Assembly: GCF_014257025.1 (NCBI RefSeq)
Contig: NZ_JACMSF010000060.1
Location: forward strand, 1 to 48,284
DNA from: Streptomyces cupreus
Lineage (GTDB): Bacteria; Actinomycetota; Actinomycetes; Streptomycetales; Streptomycetaceae
DNA length: 48,284 bases
Direction of reading: 5' to 3'
Part shown: piece by piece, positions 42,096 to 48,284 of the stretch
How the letters are laid out: every line of letters begins with the position of its first letter
Numbering within the stretch: position 1 is the stretch's first letter
Translations under genes and position numbers: made by a program
Notes under the pieces: generated by a model
What the model was told of the DNA's origin: nothing
Databases searched by the model: none
Seen by the model: only the letters and a program-made list of their open reading frames with translations

Positions 42096-42749
42096 GTGCG
42101 CGTACTCGTCGTCGAGGACGAGCAACTGCTCGCCGATGCGGTGGCCACCGGACTGCGCCGGGAGGCCATGGCCGTCGACGTCGTGTACGACGGTGCGGCC
42201 GCCCTGGAGCGCATCGGCGTCAACGACTACGACGTGGTCGTCCTCGACCGCGACCTCCCGCTCGTGCACGGCGACGACGTCTGCCGCAAGATCGTCGAGC
42301 TCGGCATGCCCACCCGCGTGCTGATGCTCACGGCCTCCGGTGACGTCAGCGACCGTGTCGAGGGCCTGGAGATCGGCGCCGACGACTATCTCCCCAAGCC
42401 CTTCGCGTTCAGCGAGCTCACGGCACGCGTGCGTGCCCTCGGCCGCCGCACCAGCCTGCCGCTGCCGCCCGTCCTGGAGCGCGCCGGGATCAAGCTCGAC
42501 CCCAACCGCCGCGAGGTCTTCCGCGACGGCAAGGAGGTCCAGCTCGCGCCCAAGGAGTTCGCCGTCCTTGAGGTGCTGATGCGCAGCGAGGGCGCGGTCG
42601 TCTCCGCGGAGCAGCTGCTGGAGAAGGCCTGGGACGAGAACACCGACCCGTTCACCAACGTCGTCCGCGTCACCGTCATGACGCTGCGCCGCAAGCTGGG
42701 CGAGCCCCCCGTCATCGTCACCGTCCCCGGCTCCGGCTACCGGATCTGA
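42096..42749 (+). CDS. cutR: Response regulator CutR
   Basis: This 217-residue OmpR/PhoB-class regulator has a receiver domain at 1-115, with phospho-acceptor Asp in VVVLDRDLPL and Lys in LPKPF, and a winged-helix DNA-binding domain at about 125-217 (RNVVRVTVMTLRRKLG-like recognition region, ending GSGYRI). The GTG at 42096 follows GAGGAAGGA. It is identified as CutR of the CutRS system from pairing with CutS, length and location. CutRS was first linked to copper and actinorhodin control in S. lividans and later to cell-envelope/secretion stress. The kinase gene follows after 7 bases. Confidence 0.93.
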   Translation: MRVLVVEDEQLLADAVATGLRREAMAVDVVYDGAAALERIGVNDYDVVVLDRDLPLVHGDDVCRKIVELGMPTRVLMLTASGDVSDRVEGLEIGADDYLPKPFAFSELTARVRALGRRTSLPLPPVLERAGIKLDPNRREVFRDGKEVQLAPKEFAVLEVLMRSEGAVVSAEQLLEKAWDENTDPFTNVVRVTVMTLRRKLGEPPVIVTVPGSGYRI

Positions 42750-42756
42750 GTTCCCC

Positions 42757-43992
42757 ATGGCAGCGACCCCCGCACCGCCCCAGGCGCCGCCCAAGCCGAC
42801 CTGGGACCCGAGAAGGCCGGTGCAGCCCCTCCCCTGGCTGCGCCCGACGATCCGCATACGGCTCACCCTGCTCTACGGCGGCATGTTCCTGATCGCCGGC
42901 ATCCTGCTGCTGTCGATCATCTATCTGCTCGCCGCGAGCGCGATGAACGTCGGCAGCGATCTGCCCTTCAAGATCGTCTCCGGCCAGGTGGCCAGCGAGA
43001 CGTGCACGCTGCGCTCCAGCCAGTTGCCCGCGGACGAGCTGAACCACGCGCTCAACGAGTGCGTGAACGAACAGCGCCAGCACGCCCTGGACACTCTGCT
43101 CAGCCGCTCCCTGCTGGCCCTGCTCGGCCTCGCCGTCATCGCCTTCGCCTTCGGCTACGCCATGGCGGGCCGCGTCCTGTCGCCGCTCGGCCGGATCACC
43201 CGCACCGCCCGCGCGGTGGCCGGCTCCGACCTGTCCCGGCGGATCGAGCTGGACGGCCCGGACGACGAGCTGAAGGAGCTGGCGGACACCTTCGACGACA
43301 TGCTGGAGCGCCTCCAGCGGGCGTTCACCGCCCAGCAGCGCTTCGTCGGCAACGCCTCGCACGAGCTGCGCACACCGCTCGCGATCAACCGCACGCTCTT
43401 GGAAGTCCATCTGTCCGACCCGAACGCGCCGGTGGAGCTCCAGCAGCTCGGCAAGACGCTGCTGGCGACGAACGAGCGCAGCGAGCAGCTCGTGGAGGGC
43501 CTGCTGCTGCTCGCCCGCAGCGACAACCAGATCGTCGAGCGCAAGCCCGTCGACCTCGCCGAGGTGGCCGAGCAGGCAGTCGACCAGGTGCACGGCGAGG
43601 CGGAGGCCAAGGGCGTGGAGATCCGTGGCAAGCGCGATCCCGCGGTGGTCCAGGGCAACGGCGTCCTGCTGGAGCGGATCGCCCTGAACCTCGTGCAGAA
43701 CGCCGTGCGGTACAACATCCCCGAGGGCGGCTGGGTCGAGGTCACCACCGAGCTCCAGCACGGCCAGGCGGTGCTCGTCGTGTCGAACACGGGGCCCGTC
43801 GTCCCCGCGTACGAGATCGACAATCTCTTCGAGCCGTTCCGGCGGCTGCGCACCGAGCGCACGGGCAGTGACAAGGGCGTCGGACTCGGTCTGTCCATCG
43901 CGCGGTCCGTGGCCCGGGCGCACGGCGGGCACATCGCGGCGCAGTCGCGCGAGGGCGGCGGGCTGGTGATGAGAGTCGCCCTGCCCGTCTGA
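42757..43992 (+). CDS. cutS: Sensor histidine kinase CutS
   Basis: This 411-residue membrane kinase has a Pro-rich N terminus and transmembrane helices at about 42-68 and 112-132. They flank a short extracellular loop of about 45 residues containing two cysteines (ETCTLRSS and NECVNEQ), which may form a redox-sensitive disulfide. Then come a HAMP domain (about 133-185), HisKA with His in NASHELRTPLA (about residue 206), and an ATPase domain with NLVQNAVRYN and GVGLGLSIAR. It phosphorylates CutR. The ATG at 42757 is 7 bases after the cutR stop, in a two-gene operon. The paired extracellular cysteines are a clear feature for sensing exported-protein redox state, by inference. Confidence 0.93.
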   Translation: MAATPAPPQAPPKPTWDPRRPVQPLPWLRPTIRIRLTLLYGGMFLIAGILLLSIIYLLAASAMNVGSDLPFKIVSGQVASETCTLRSSQLPADELNHALNECVNEQRQHALDTLLSRSLLALLGLAVIAFAFGYAMAGRVLSPLGRITRTARAVAGSDLSRRIELDGPDDELKELADTFDDMLERLQRAFTAQQRFVGNASHELRTPLAINRTLLEVHLSDPNAPVELQQLGKTLLATNERSEQLVEGLLLLARSDNQIVERKPVDLAEVAEQAVDQVHGEAEAKGVEIRGKRDPAVVQGNGVLLERIALNLVQNAVRYNIPEGGWVEVTTELQHGQAVLVVSNTGPVVPAYEIDNLFEPFRRLRTERTGSDKGVGLGLSIARSVARAHGGHIAAQSREGGGLVMRVALPV

Positions 43993-44062
43993 GATCGATG
44001 AGGCGACATGGGGATGTTCGCTTTGCGCGGAATTTTCAGGGCGCGAAGTCGGGGGTACCGTG

Positions 44063-44076
44063 TGTGATCGATCACA
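44063..44076. promoter_or_regulatory. Perfect palindrome TGTGATCGATCACA
   Basis: This is a 14-base perfect palindrome. It fits GTG-N6-CAC, the core of Crp/Fnr-family sites, but the arms are two bases closer than in the E. coli Crp consensus. It lies about 110 bases upstream of the -35 of the DUF4193 promoter and 70 bases after cutS. Confidence 0.4.
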
Positions 44077-44186
44077 AGGGCGAATTTCCGGCCATCTACT
44101 CTCCGTGATCATGCGACCTGTCGGAAAGCCGGGAAAATCCGGGTTTTCGGGGGTCCTGATCACGGGAAGTACACGGTGAGACGCCT

Positions 44187-44216
44187 TTGAAGTGCGGCAT
44201 TAGGACCGTGTACGGT
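44187..44216 (+). promoter_or_regulatory. HrdB-type promoter of the DUF4193 gene
   Basis: TTGAAG (44187-44192) and TACGGT (44211-44216) are separated by 18 bases, a good vegetative sigma-70 match. It predicts a start near 44223. Confidence 0.6.
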
Positions 44217-44383
44217 CCCGTTCGCCATCCAAGCCGATCACTCTTGAGGAGTCCGGTTGGGTGTCGATTGAGTAACAGACCTTGATGTGAGGCAAAATCT
44301 CCGCCTCGGGTCGGGCACAAGTCCGGCCTCTCACGCGTTACGTGCGCTGGAGACACCGCAGACACCCAGAGGGGGAGAGCGAC

Positions 44384-44680
44384 ATGGCAACGGATTACGA
44401 CACCCCACGCAAGACCGACGACGACGTCGACTCGGACAGCCTTGAAGAGCTCAAGGCCCGGCGGAACGACAAGTCGACCTCCTCGGTGGATGTCGACGAG
44501 TTCGAGGCCGCGGAAGGCCTTGAGCTGCCCGGCGCGGACCTCTCGAACGAGGAGCTGGCCGTCCGGGTGCTGCCCAAGCAGCAGGACGAGTTCACCTGCA
44601 TGAGCTGCTTCCTGGTGCACCACCGCAGCCAGCTGGCCCGGGAGAAGAACGGTCAGCCGATCTGCCGCGACTGCGACTGA
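44384..44680 (+). CDS. DUF4193-family protein
   Basis: This 98-residue, highly acidic protein starts MATDYDTPRKTDDD and ends with a zinc-ribbon pair, CMSC and CRDC (about 75-78 and 94-97). It is conserved throughout actinobacteria; the M. tuberculosis orthologue (Rv2699c) lies next to sigA, suhB and dut in the same way. The function is unknown. The ATG at 44384 follows GGGGGAGAG. The next gene starts 13 bases after its stop, so they are co-transcribed. Confidence 0.9.
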   Translation: MATDYDTPRKTDDDVDSDSLEELKARRNDKSTSSVDVDEFEAAEGLELPGADLSNEELAVRVLPKQQDEFTCMSCFLVHHRSQLAREKNGQPICRDCD

Positions 44681-44693
44681 GGAAGGGTCGGCC

Positions 44694-45635
44694 GTGACTG
44701 GCTCGACCCCTCCCTGGAAGCGCCGCTTCCACGTGCGGGAAGCGGACCAAGGGCCGCCCGGCGGCCCCTTCGGCGCGCGTGACGACGGGCGAGGCTCATC
44801 CACCGATGGATCGGCCTCGCTCGAACCGGCGGCCGGCCCTGGCGATCTGCCGGCGCCGGCTCAGCCTCGGGTGCCCGCCGCGCGTCGACGGGCGGCGGTG
44901 ATCCGGGAGAAGGCCTGGGAAGGCGTCCGCAAGGGCGGCAGCCGCGCCAAGGCGGGCCTCGCCTACCTCACCGACCGGATCATCGAGAACGCCCCGCGGG
45001 TGCCCGTACGGGACCTCGCGACCCTGCGCAGACAGTTCCCGGGGCTCGGCCCCGAACAGCTCGCCGACAAGCTCGTGGCGGGTGCGAGGACCGCGACATC
45101 GACGGTCGGTGCCGGCGTCGGCGCGGCCGCCATGCTGCCCGTGCCGCCGGCCATGCCGACCGAGCTGGCCGCGGAGATCACCGGAGTCGCCGCGATCGAG
45201 CTGAAGCTGATCGCCGAACTCCACGAGGTCTACGGCGTACGACCGCCGGGGAACCTGAAACAGCGCTCCACCGCGTACCTGGACTCCTGGTCGGGGGAGC
45301 GCGGCATCGACGTGACCAAGCCGTCGACGGTGAGTTCCGCGCTGAACACCCATATGAAGCACCAGCTGCGTCAGCAGATCATGAAGCGGATGGTGCGCAA
45401 TCTGCCGAACCTGATGCCGTTCATGGTGGGCGCGGCCGTGGGTGCGCTGATGAACCGCCGGGACACCAAGAAGCTGGCCGACCGGATCCGCGCGGACCTG
45501 CGCAGGATCCAGGTGCCCTGGGACGCGCTGGCGGACCTTCCGCCGCTGGAGGCGCCGGCCGATCCGCTGACGATCGGGGACGTCACCAAGGAAGTCGGCC
45601 GCAAGCGCCTCGGACGCGGCAGGTCCGGAAGCTGA
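44694..45635 (+). CDS. Conserved protein of unknown function, possibly EcsC-like
   Basis: This 313-residue protein has a disordered basic N terminus (1-75), then a helical domain (about 80-300). The domain includes a Gly/Ala-rich hydrophobic segment (VGAGVGAAAMLPVPPAMP, about 138-155), AAIELKLIAELHEVYGV, and a second hydrophobic stretch MPFMVGAAVGALMNRRD (about 241-257). The two hydrophobic segments and the ELKLIAELHEVYG helix recall EcsC-type proteins, but I am not sure. The GTG at 44694 follows GGAAGGG. It is downstream of the DUF4193 gene in one operon. There is no catalytic motif. Confidence 0.75.
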   Translation: MTGSTPPWKRRFHVREADQGPPGGPFGARDDGRGSSTDGSASLEPAAGPGDLPAPAQPRVPAARRRAAVIREKAWEGVRKGGSRAKAGLAYLTDRIIENAPRVPVRDLATLRRQFPGLGPEQLADKLVAGARTATSTVGAGVGAAAMLPVPPAMPTELAAEITGVAAIELKLIAELHEVYGVRPPGNLKQRSTAYLDSWSGERGIDVTKPSTVSSALNTHMKHQLRQQIMKRMVRNLPNLMPFMVGAAVGALMNRRDTKKLADRIRADLRRIQVPWDALADLPPLEAPADPLTIGDVTKEVGRKRLGRGRSGS

Positions 45636-45647
45636 GGTGCCGCGCTC

Positions 45648-45670
45648 CGGGTCCCCTTGCCGGGGACCCG
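45648..45670. terminator. Terminator between convergent genes
   Basis: CGGGTCCCC (45648-45656) pairs with GGGGACCCG (45662-45670), with loop TTGCC. It lies between the conserved unknown gene and the DUF3093 gene. Confidence 0.7.
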
Positions 45671-45674
45671 CCGG

Positions 45675-46142
45675 TCACCTGTGCCTGTCCGCCTTGGCCG
45701 CCTTGATGGCCTCCGCCAGAGCCTCCGGCTCCCGCGTCGACAGGTACAGGTACGGCGTCGGGTCCTCGGGGTCGGTGACCTCCACGCGCAGCGCCGTCGG
45801 GATGTAGGCCCGCAGCAGCAGGAAGGCGCGGGTGTCGGCCTTGTACGTGCGCCAGGCCCGGGCCTCCTCGCGCTCCAGGACCTCCGCCTCGCCCAGCGCG
45901 GTGACCGGGATCTTCGCCTCGCCCGCGATCAGCGAGCCGCCCACCACCCGGATCCGCACCGAGCCGTACGAGCTGGCCACCACGGCCGCCGCGGCCGTGC
46001 CGCCGGCCAGCGCGCCGAGCATCGGCAGGGTGCCGAACGGGAGGGCGATCAGCGCCAGGGAGAAGCCGACCAGCACCGACATCAGCCACCACGAGCGGGG
46101 GGCGGTGAGGCGTTCTTCGTACGGGGTGGCGGAGAGCTGCAT
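45675..46142 (-). CDS. DUF3093-family membrane protein
   Basis: This 155-residue protein has two adjacent transmembrane helices (about 20-58) and a cytoplasmic beta-rich domain with VEVTDPEDPTPYLYLSTREPEAL near the end. It is the DUF3093 family, restricted to actinobacteria; the mycobacterial counterpart (Rv2698) lies next to dut. The function is unknown. The start is ATG at 46142. It is divergent from the thioesterase gene, 58 bases away. Confidence 0.88.
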   Translation of the reverse strand: MQLSATPYEERLTAPRSWWLMSVLVGFSLALIALPFGTLPMLGALAGGTAAAAVVASSYGSVRIRVVGGSLIAGEAKIPVTALGEAEVLEREEARAWRTYKADTRAFLLLRAYIPTALRVEVTDPEDPTPYLYLSTREPEALAEAIKAAKADRHR

Positions 46143-46200
46143 GGATCCAAGCTTGGCACGGTGTCCGGAAGGCGCCGACGCGCGGGTAAGGTCTGCGGCT

Positions 46201-46785
46201 GTGAGTGGTACATCCGCAAGCCTTCAACCCCCGGCCGACGCCGTGAAACCGGTGCGACATCCTGATGCTCCCGAGCCCGGTGAGCTTCTCGGCGCGCACT
46301 ACGGACAGTGTTTCGGCTGTGGCGGTGAGCAGCCGCACGGGCTGCACCTCCAGGCGCGGGCGGGCGAAGGGGTCTCCCTCACCGCCGAGTTCACCGTGCG
46401 CCGCGAACACCAGGGCGCGCCGGGCCTCGCGCACGGCGGCATCCTCGCGACCGCCCTCGACGAGACCCTGGGCTCGCTGAACTGGCTGCTGCGGACCATC
46501 GCCGTGACCGGACGTCTGGAGACCGACTTCCGGCGGCCGGTACCGGTCGGCACCGTGCTGCATCTTCAGGCCGAGGTGACCGCGGTGGCCGGGCGGAAGA
46601 TCTACTCCACCGCCACCGGACGCGTCGGCGGCCCCGAGGGACCGGTCGCCGTCCGCGCCGACGCGCTCTTCATCGAGGTCAAGGTCGACCACTTCATCGA
46701 CAACGGCCGCCAGGAGGAGATCCAGGCCGCCATGAGCGACCCGGACCAGGTGCGGCGTGCCCGCGCCTTCGAGGTGAACCCGTGA
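46201..46785 (+). CDS. PaaI-type hotdog-fold thioesterase
   Basis: This 194-residue protein has a hotdog fold at about 35-170. The motif is HGGILATALDETLG, in which the Asp/Glu and the preceding HGG form the thioesterase site. The Cys pair CFGCG precedes it. It probably hydrolyses an acyl-CoA. The start is GTG at 46201; no ribosome-binding site is seen, and TAAGGT (46187-46192) lies 8 bases upstream, so the transcript is probably leaderless. The stop overlaps the dut GTG (GTGA), so the two are coupled. A frame open to 45832 runs through the DUF3093 gene and is rejected. Confidence 0.85.
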   Translation: MSGTSASLQPPADAVKPVRHPDAPEPGELLGAHYGQCFGCGGEQPHGLHLQARAGEGVSLTAEFTVRREHQGAPGLAHGGILATALDETLGSLNWLLRTIAVTGRLETDFRRPVPVGTVLHLQAEVTAVAGRKIYSTATGRVGGPEGPVAVRADALFIEVKVDHFIDNGRQEEIQAAMSDPDQVRRARAFEVNP

Positions 46786-47333
46786 GCCGTGACCCTCTGA
46801 ACGTGCTGCTCCGCCGCGTCGACCCGGACGTACCGCTTCCGTCGTACGCGCATCCCGGCGACGCGGGCGCGGATCTGCGCACCACCGAGGCCTGTGAACT
46901 GAAGCCGGGGGAGCGCGCGGTGCTGCCGACGGGGGTGTCTGTGGCGCTCCCCGAGGGGTACGCGGCCTTCGTGCACCCACGTTCCGGACTGGCCGCCCGC
47001 TGCGGTGTCGCCCTCGTGAATGCCCCGGGGACGGTTGATGCCGGGTACCGTGGGGAGATCAAGGTGATCGTGGTGAATCTCGACCCGCGCGAGTCCGTGC
47101 GGTTCGAGCGCTTCGACCGGATTGCCCAACTGGTCGTCCAGCAGGTCGAGAGGGTCCGCTTCCAGGAGGTCGCGGAGCTTCCCGACTCGGCGCGGGCCGA
47201 GGGGGGCTTCGGGTCCACCGGTGGGCACGCAGCCGTGGACGGCGGGCGCGGCACAAGCGGTCAGGCCGCCGACGGCGGCACGACGGGTGGGACTAGATAC
47301 GCTTCGGTCGTATCCGACCGGGAAGGACAGTGA
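46782..47333 (+). CDS. dut: dUTP diphosphatase
   Basis: This 183-residue trimeric dUTPase hydrolyses dUTP to dUMP, keeping uracil out of DNA and feeding dTMP synthesis. All five motifs are present: DAGAD (27-31), PRSG (66-69), GTVDAGYRG (83-91), RIAQLV (113-118) and GGFGSTG (141-147). After motif V there is a 36-residue Gly/Thr-rich extension not needed for catalysis. The GTG start overlaps the thioesterase stop, and the DUF3710 gene follows after one base. Together with tdk in this window it gives a dTTP-supply theme. Confidence 0.95.
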   Translation: MSRDPLNVLLRRVDPDVPLPSYAHPGDAGADLRTTEACELKPGERAVLPTGVSVALPEGYAAFVHPRSGLAARCGVALVNAPGTVDAGYRGEIKVIVVNLDPRESVRFERFDRIAQLVVQQVERVRFQEVAELPDSARAEGGFGSTGGHAAVDGGRGTSGQAADGGTTGGTRYASVVSDREGQ

Positions 47334-47334
47334 C

Positions 47335-48096
47335 GTGTTCGGACGTCGCAAGAAGAAGGGTGCCGCCGAGGACGCGGCCGGCGAGCCCGAGCAGGTCGTC
47401 GACGGCGTCGACACCGAGGCGGACGACGAGGGCACGCGCGAGCGCGTGCGTCTGGAGCCGGAGCCGCGGCCCGACGGTCCGTGGGACAGCACCGAGGTGC
47501 GCGAGCCCGGCGAGGGCCGGGTCGACCTGGGCGGGCTCTTCGTGCCCGGAGTCGAGGGCATGGAACTGCGGGTCGAGGTCGCGGGCGACGCGATCGTCGC
47601 GGCGACCGTCGTCCTGCGCGACAGCGCCATCCAACTCCAGGCCTTCGCCGCTCCCAAGCGGGAGGGCATCTGGGGCGAGGTGCGCGAGGAGATCGGCGCC
47701 GGCATCACCCAGCAGGGCGGCATCATCGACGAGGTCGAGGGTCCCCTCGGCTGGGAGCTGCGGGCGCAGGTCCCGGTCCAACTGCCGGACGGCACGGGCG
47801 GCTTCCAGGTCGTGCGGTTCGTCGGTGTGGACGGTCCGCGCTGGTTCCTGCGCGGAGTGATCTCGGGCCAGGGCGCGGTGCAGCCGCAGGCGGCCGGGCT
47901 GCTGGAGCAGATCTTCCGGGACACGGTCGTGGTCCGCGGCGAGGGCCCGATGGCGCCCCGCGACCCGATCGTCCTGAAGCTGCCGAACGACGCCCAGATG
48001 GTCCCCGAGGGGGTCCAGCAAGAGGAGGCCGGATCCCGGTTCTCCGGCGGCATGGGGCAGTTGCAGCGTGGTCCGGAGATCACCGAGGTCCGATAG
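47335..48096 (+). CDS. DUF3710-family protein
   Basis: This 253-residue protein begins MFGRRKKKGA, has an acidic disordered region (10-60), then a compact beta-rich domain with GLFVPGVEGMELRVEV, REEIGAGI, GWELRAQVPV and GPRWFLRGVISG. It ends in a disordered tail. DUF3710 proteins always accompany dut in actinobacteria (Rv2696c in M. tuberculosis). The function is unknown. The GTG at 47335 follows GGAAGGA. It is the last gene of the thioesterase-dut-DUF3710 operon. Confidence 0.9.
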   Translation: MFGRRKKKGAAEDAAGEPEQVVDGVDTEADDEGTRERVRLEPEPRPDGPWDSTEVREPGEGRVDLGGLFVPGVEGMELRVEVAGDAIVAATVVLRDSAIQLQAFAAPKREGIWGEVREEIGAGITQQGGIIDEVEGPLGWELRAQVPVQLPDGTGGFQVVRFVGVDGPRWFLRGVISGQGAVQPQAAGLLEQIFRDTVVVRGEGPMAPRDPIVLKLPNDAQMVPEGVQQEEAGSRFSGGMGQLQRGPEITEVR

Positions 48097-48111
48097 ACAG
48101 ACAGGTGGCAC

Positions 48112-48139
48112 AGGGTCGTACCCCTCGGGGTGCGGCCCT
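48112..48139 (+). terminator. Terminator of the dut operon
   Basis: A 13-bp stem is formed by 48112-48124 and 48127-48139, with two G-U pairs and a two-base loop. It is followed by TTT. Confidence 0.7.
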
Positions 48140-48188
48140 TTCCGCTGCGCAGCTGCGGCACACCCCTCCTGAGCCGGGGACCCCGCCG

Positions 48189-48241
48189 CCGGGTGCGGTC
48201 CGTCAGGGTTGCGTCAAAGACGCCCCGGCGGCCGCACCCGG
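48189..48241. repeat. Inverted repeat after the dut operon
   Basis: CCGGGTGCGG (48189-48198) and CCGCACCCGG (48232-48241) are perfect 10-base arms with a 33-base loop. They may be a second terminator or a control element of the next gene. Confidence 0.45.
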
Positions 48242-48266
48242 TGTCATATGTCGGGTTTGCTGGTCG

Positions 48267-48282
48267 TAAGGTCGACGCTGTG
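48267..48282 (+). promoter_or_regulatory. Probable leaderless promoter and start of a gene running out of the window
   Basis: TAAGGT (48267-48272) lies 7 bases before a GTG (48280-48282), the same arrangement seen at the thioesterase gene. Only the start codon is inside the window, so the product cannot be named. Confidence 0.35.
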
Positions 48283-48284
48283 GG

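Larger units (their letters stand above)
43993..44383. other. Long control region and leader upstream of the DUF4193 gene
   Basis: These 391 bases hold no gene. They contain a perfect palindrome at 44063-44076, a weak hairpin GAAAATCCGGGTTTTC (44134-44149) that may end cutS, a good promoter at 44187-44216, and then a leader of about 160 bases with small hairpins such as ACTC-TTGAG-GAGT (44240). The leader is not a riboswitch class I recognise. Confidence 0.5.

Overview
The window is a GC-rich chromosomal segment of a Streptomyces, close to the S. coelicolor/S. lividans group. This rests on gene content and order: whiH next to hrdB, a parE/parC (type IV topoisomerase) pair, ptsH with a DasR-type operator, sepH, cutR-cutS, and the actinobacterial core block suhB-like, DUF4193, DUF3093, dut, DUF3710. 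From memory this matches roughly SCO5818 to SCO5869, but no alignment was run. Codon use is strongly third-position G/C, except in one accessory module and one short island inside a citrate synthase gene. I saw no rRNA, tRNA, CRISPR array, prophage or insertion sequence.

Layout. 1-5.1 kb: end of an ABC permease gene, whiH (sporulation regulator), hrdB (principal sigma factor, with two plausible specialised promoters), a secreted trypsin-like protease and a small zinc-ribbon protein. 5.5-7.7 kb: parE behind a possible SOS box. 7.8-12.4 kb: a DUF485/solute:cation symporter pair converging on a CitA/DcuS-type two-component system, so probably a carboxylate uptake and sensing locus. 12.5-16 kb: a sucrase/ferredoxin-like gene whose start abuts an iron box, and two divergent citrate-synthase-family genes, one with an N-terminal DNA-binding domain. 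16-18.2 kb: an accessory module of two DUF6082 genes and two paralogous small-protein genes, containing the only in-frame TTA codon I found. 18.5-25.1 kb: a COG0523 GTPase, parC and a pair of M16 peptidases.

25.1-33.3 kb: a c-di-AMP (ydaO-type) riboswitch ahead of a secreted M23 peptidase, a GntR/FCD regulator, ptsH, a GNAT/acyl-CoA-synthetase fusion (Pat-type protein acetyltransferase), a DUF5998 gene, a phosphodiesterase-family gene and thymidine kinase. 33.3-41.4 kb: a double-VOC protein, a sulfurtransferase, sepH, an FAD-dependent sugar-lactone oxidase, an MFS transporter divergent from ferrochelatase across a probable iron box, and an inositol-phosphatase-family gene. 41.5-48.3 kb: a 57-codon protein, cutRS, DUF4193, a conserved protein of unknown function, DUF3093, a thioesterase, dUTPase and DUF3710.

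Themes. Chromosome segregation and division (parE, parC, sepH) sit with development (whiH, hrdB). Nucleotide and DNA-stress functions (tdk, dut, a possible SOS box and three PafBC/RecA-NDp-like leaderless promoters) recur. Iron and haem are linked by two DmdR/IdeR-type boxes. Several genes appear to have leaderless transcripts, with a -10 hexamer 7-8 nt before the start codon and no ribosome-binding site.
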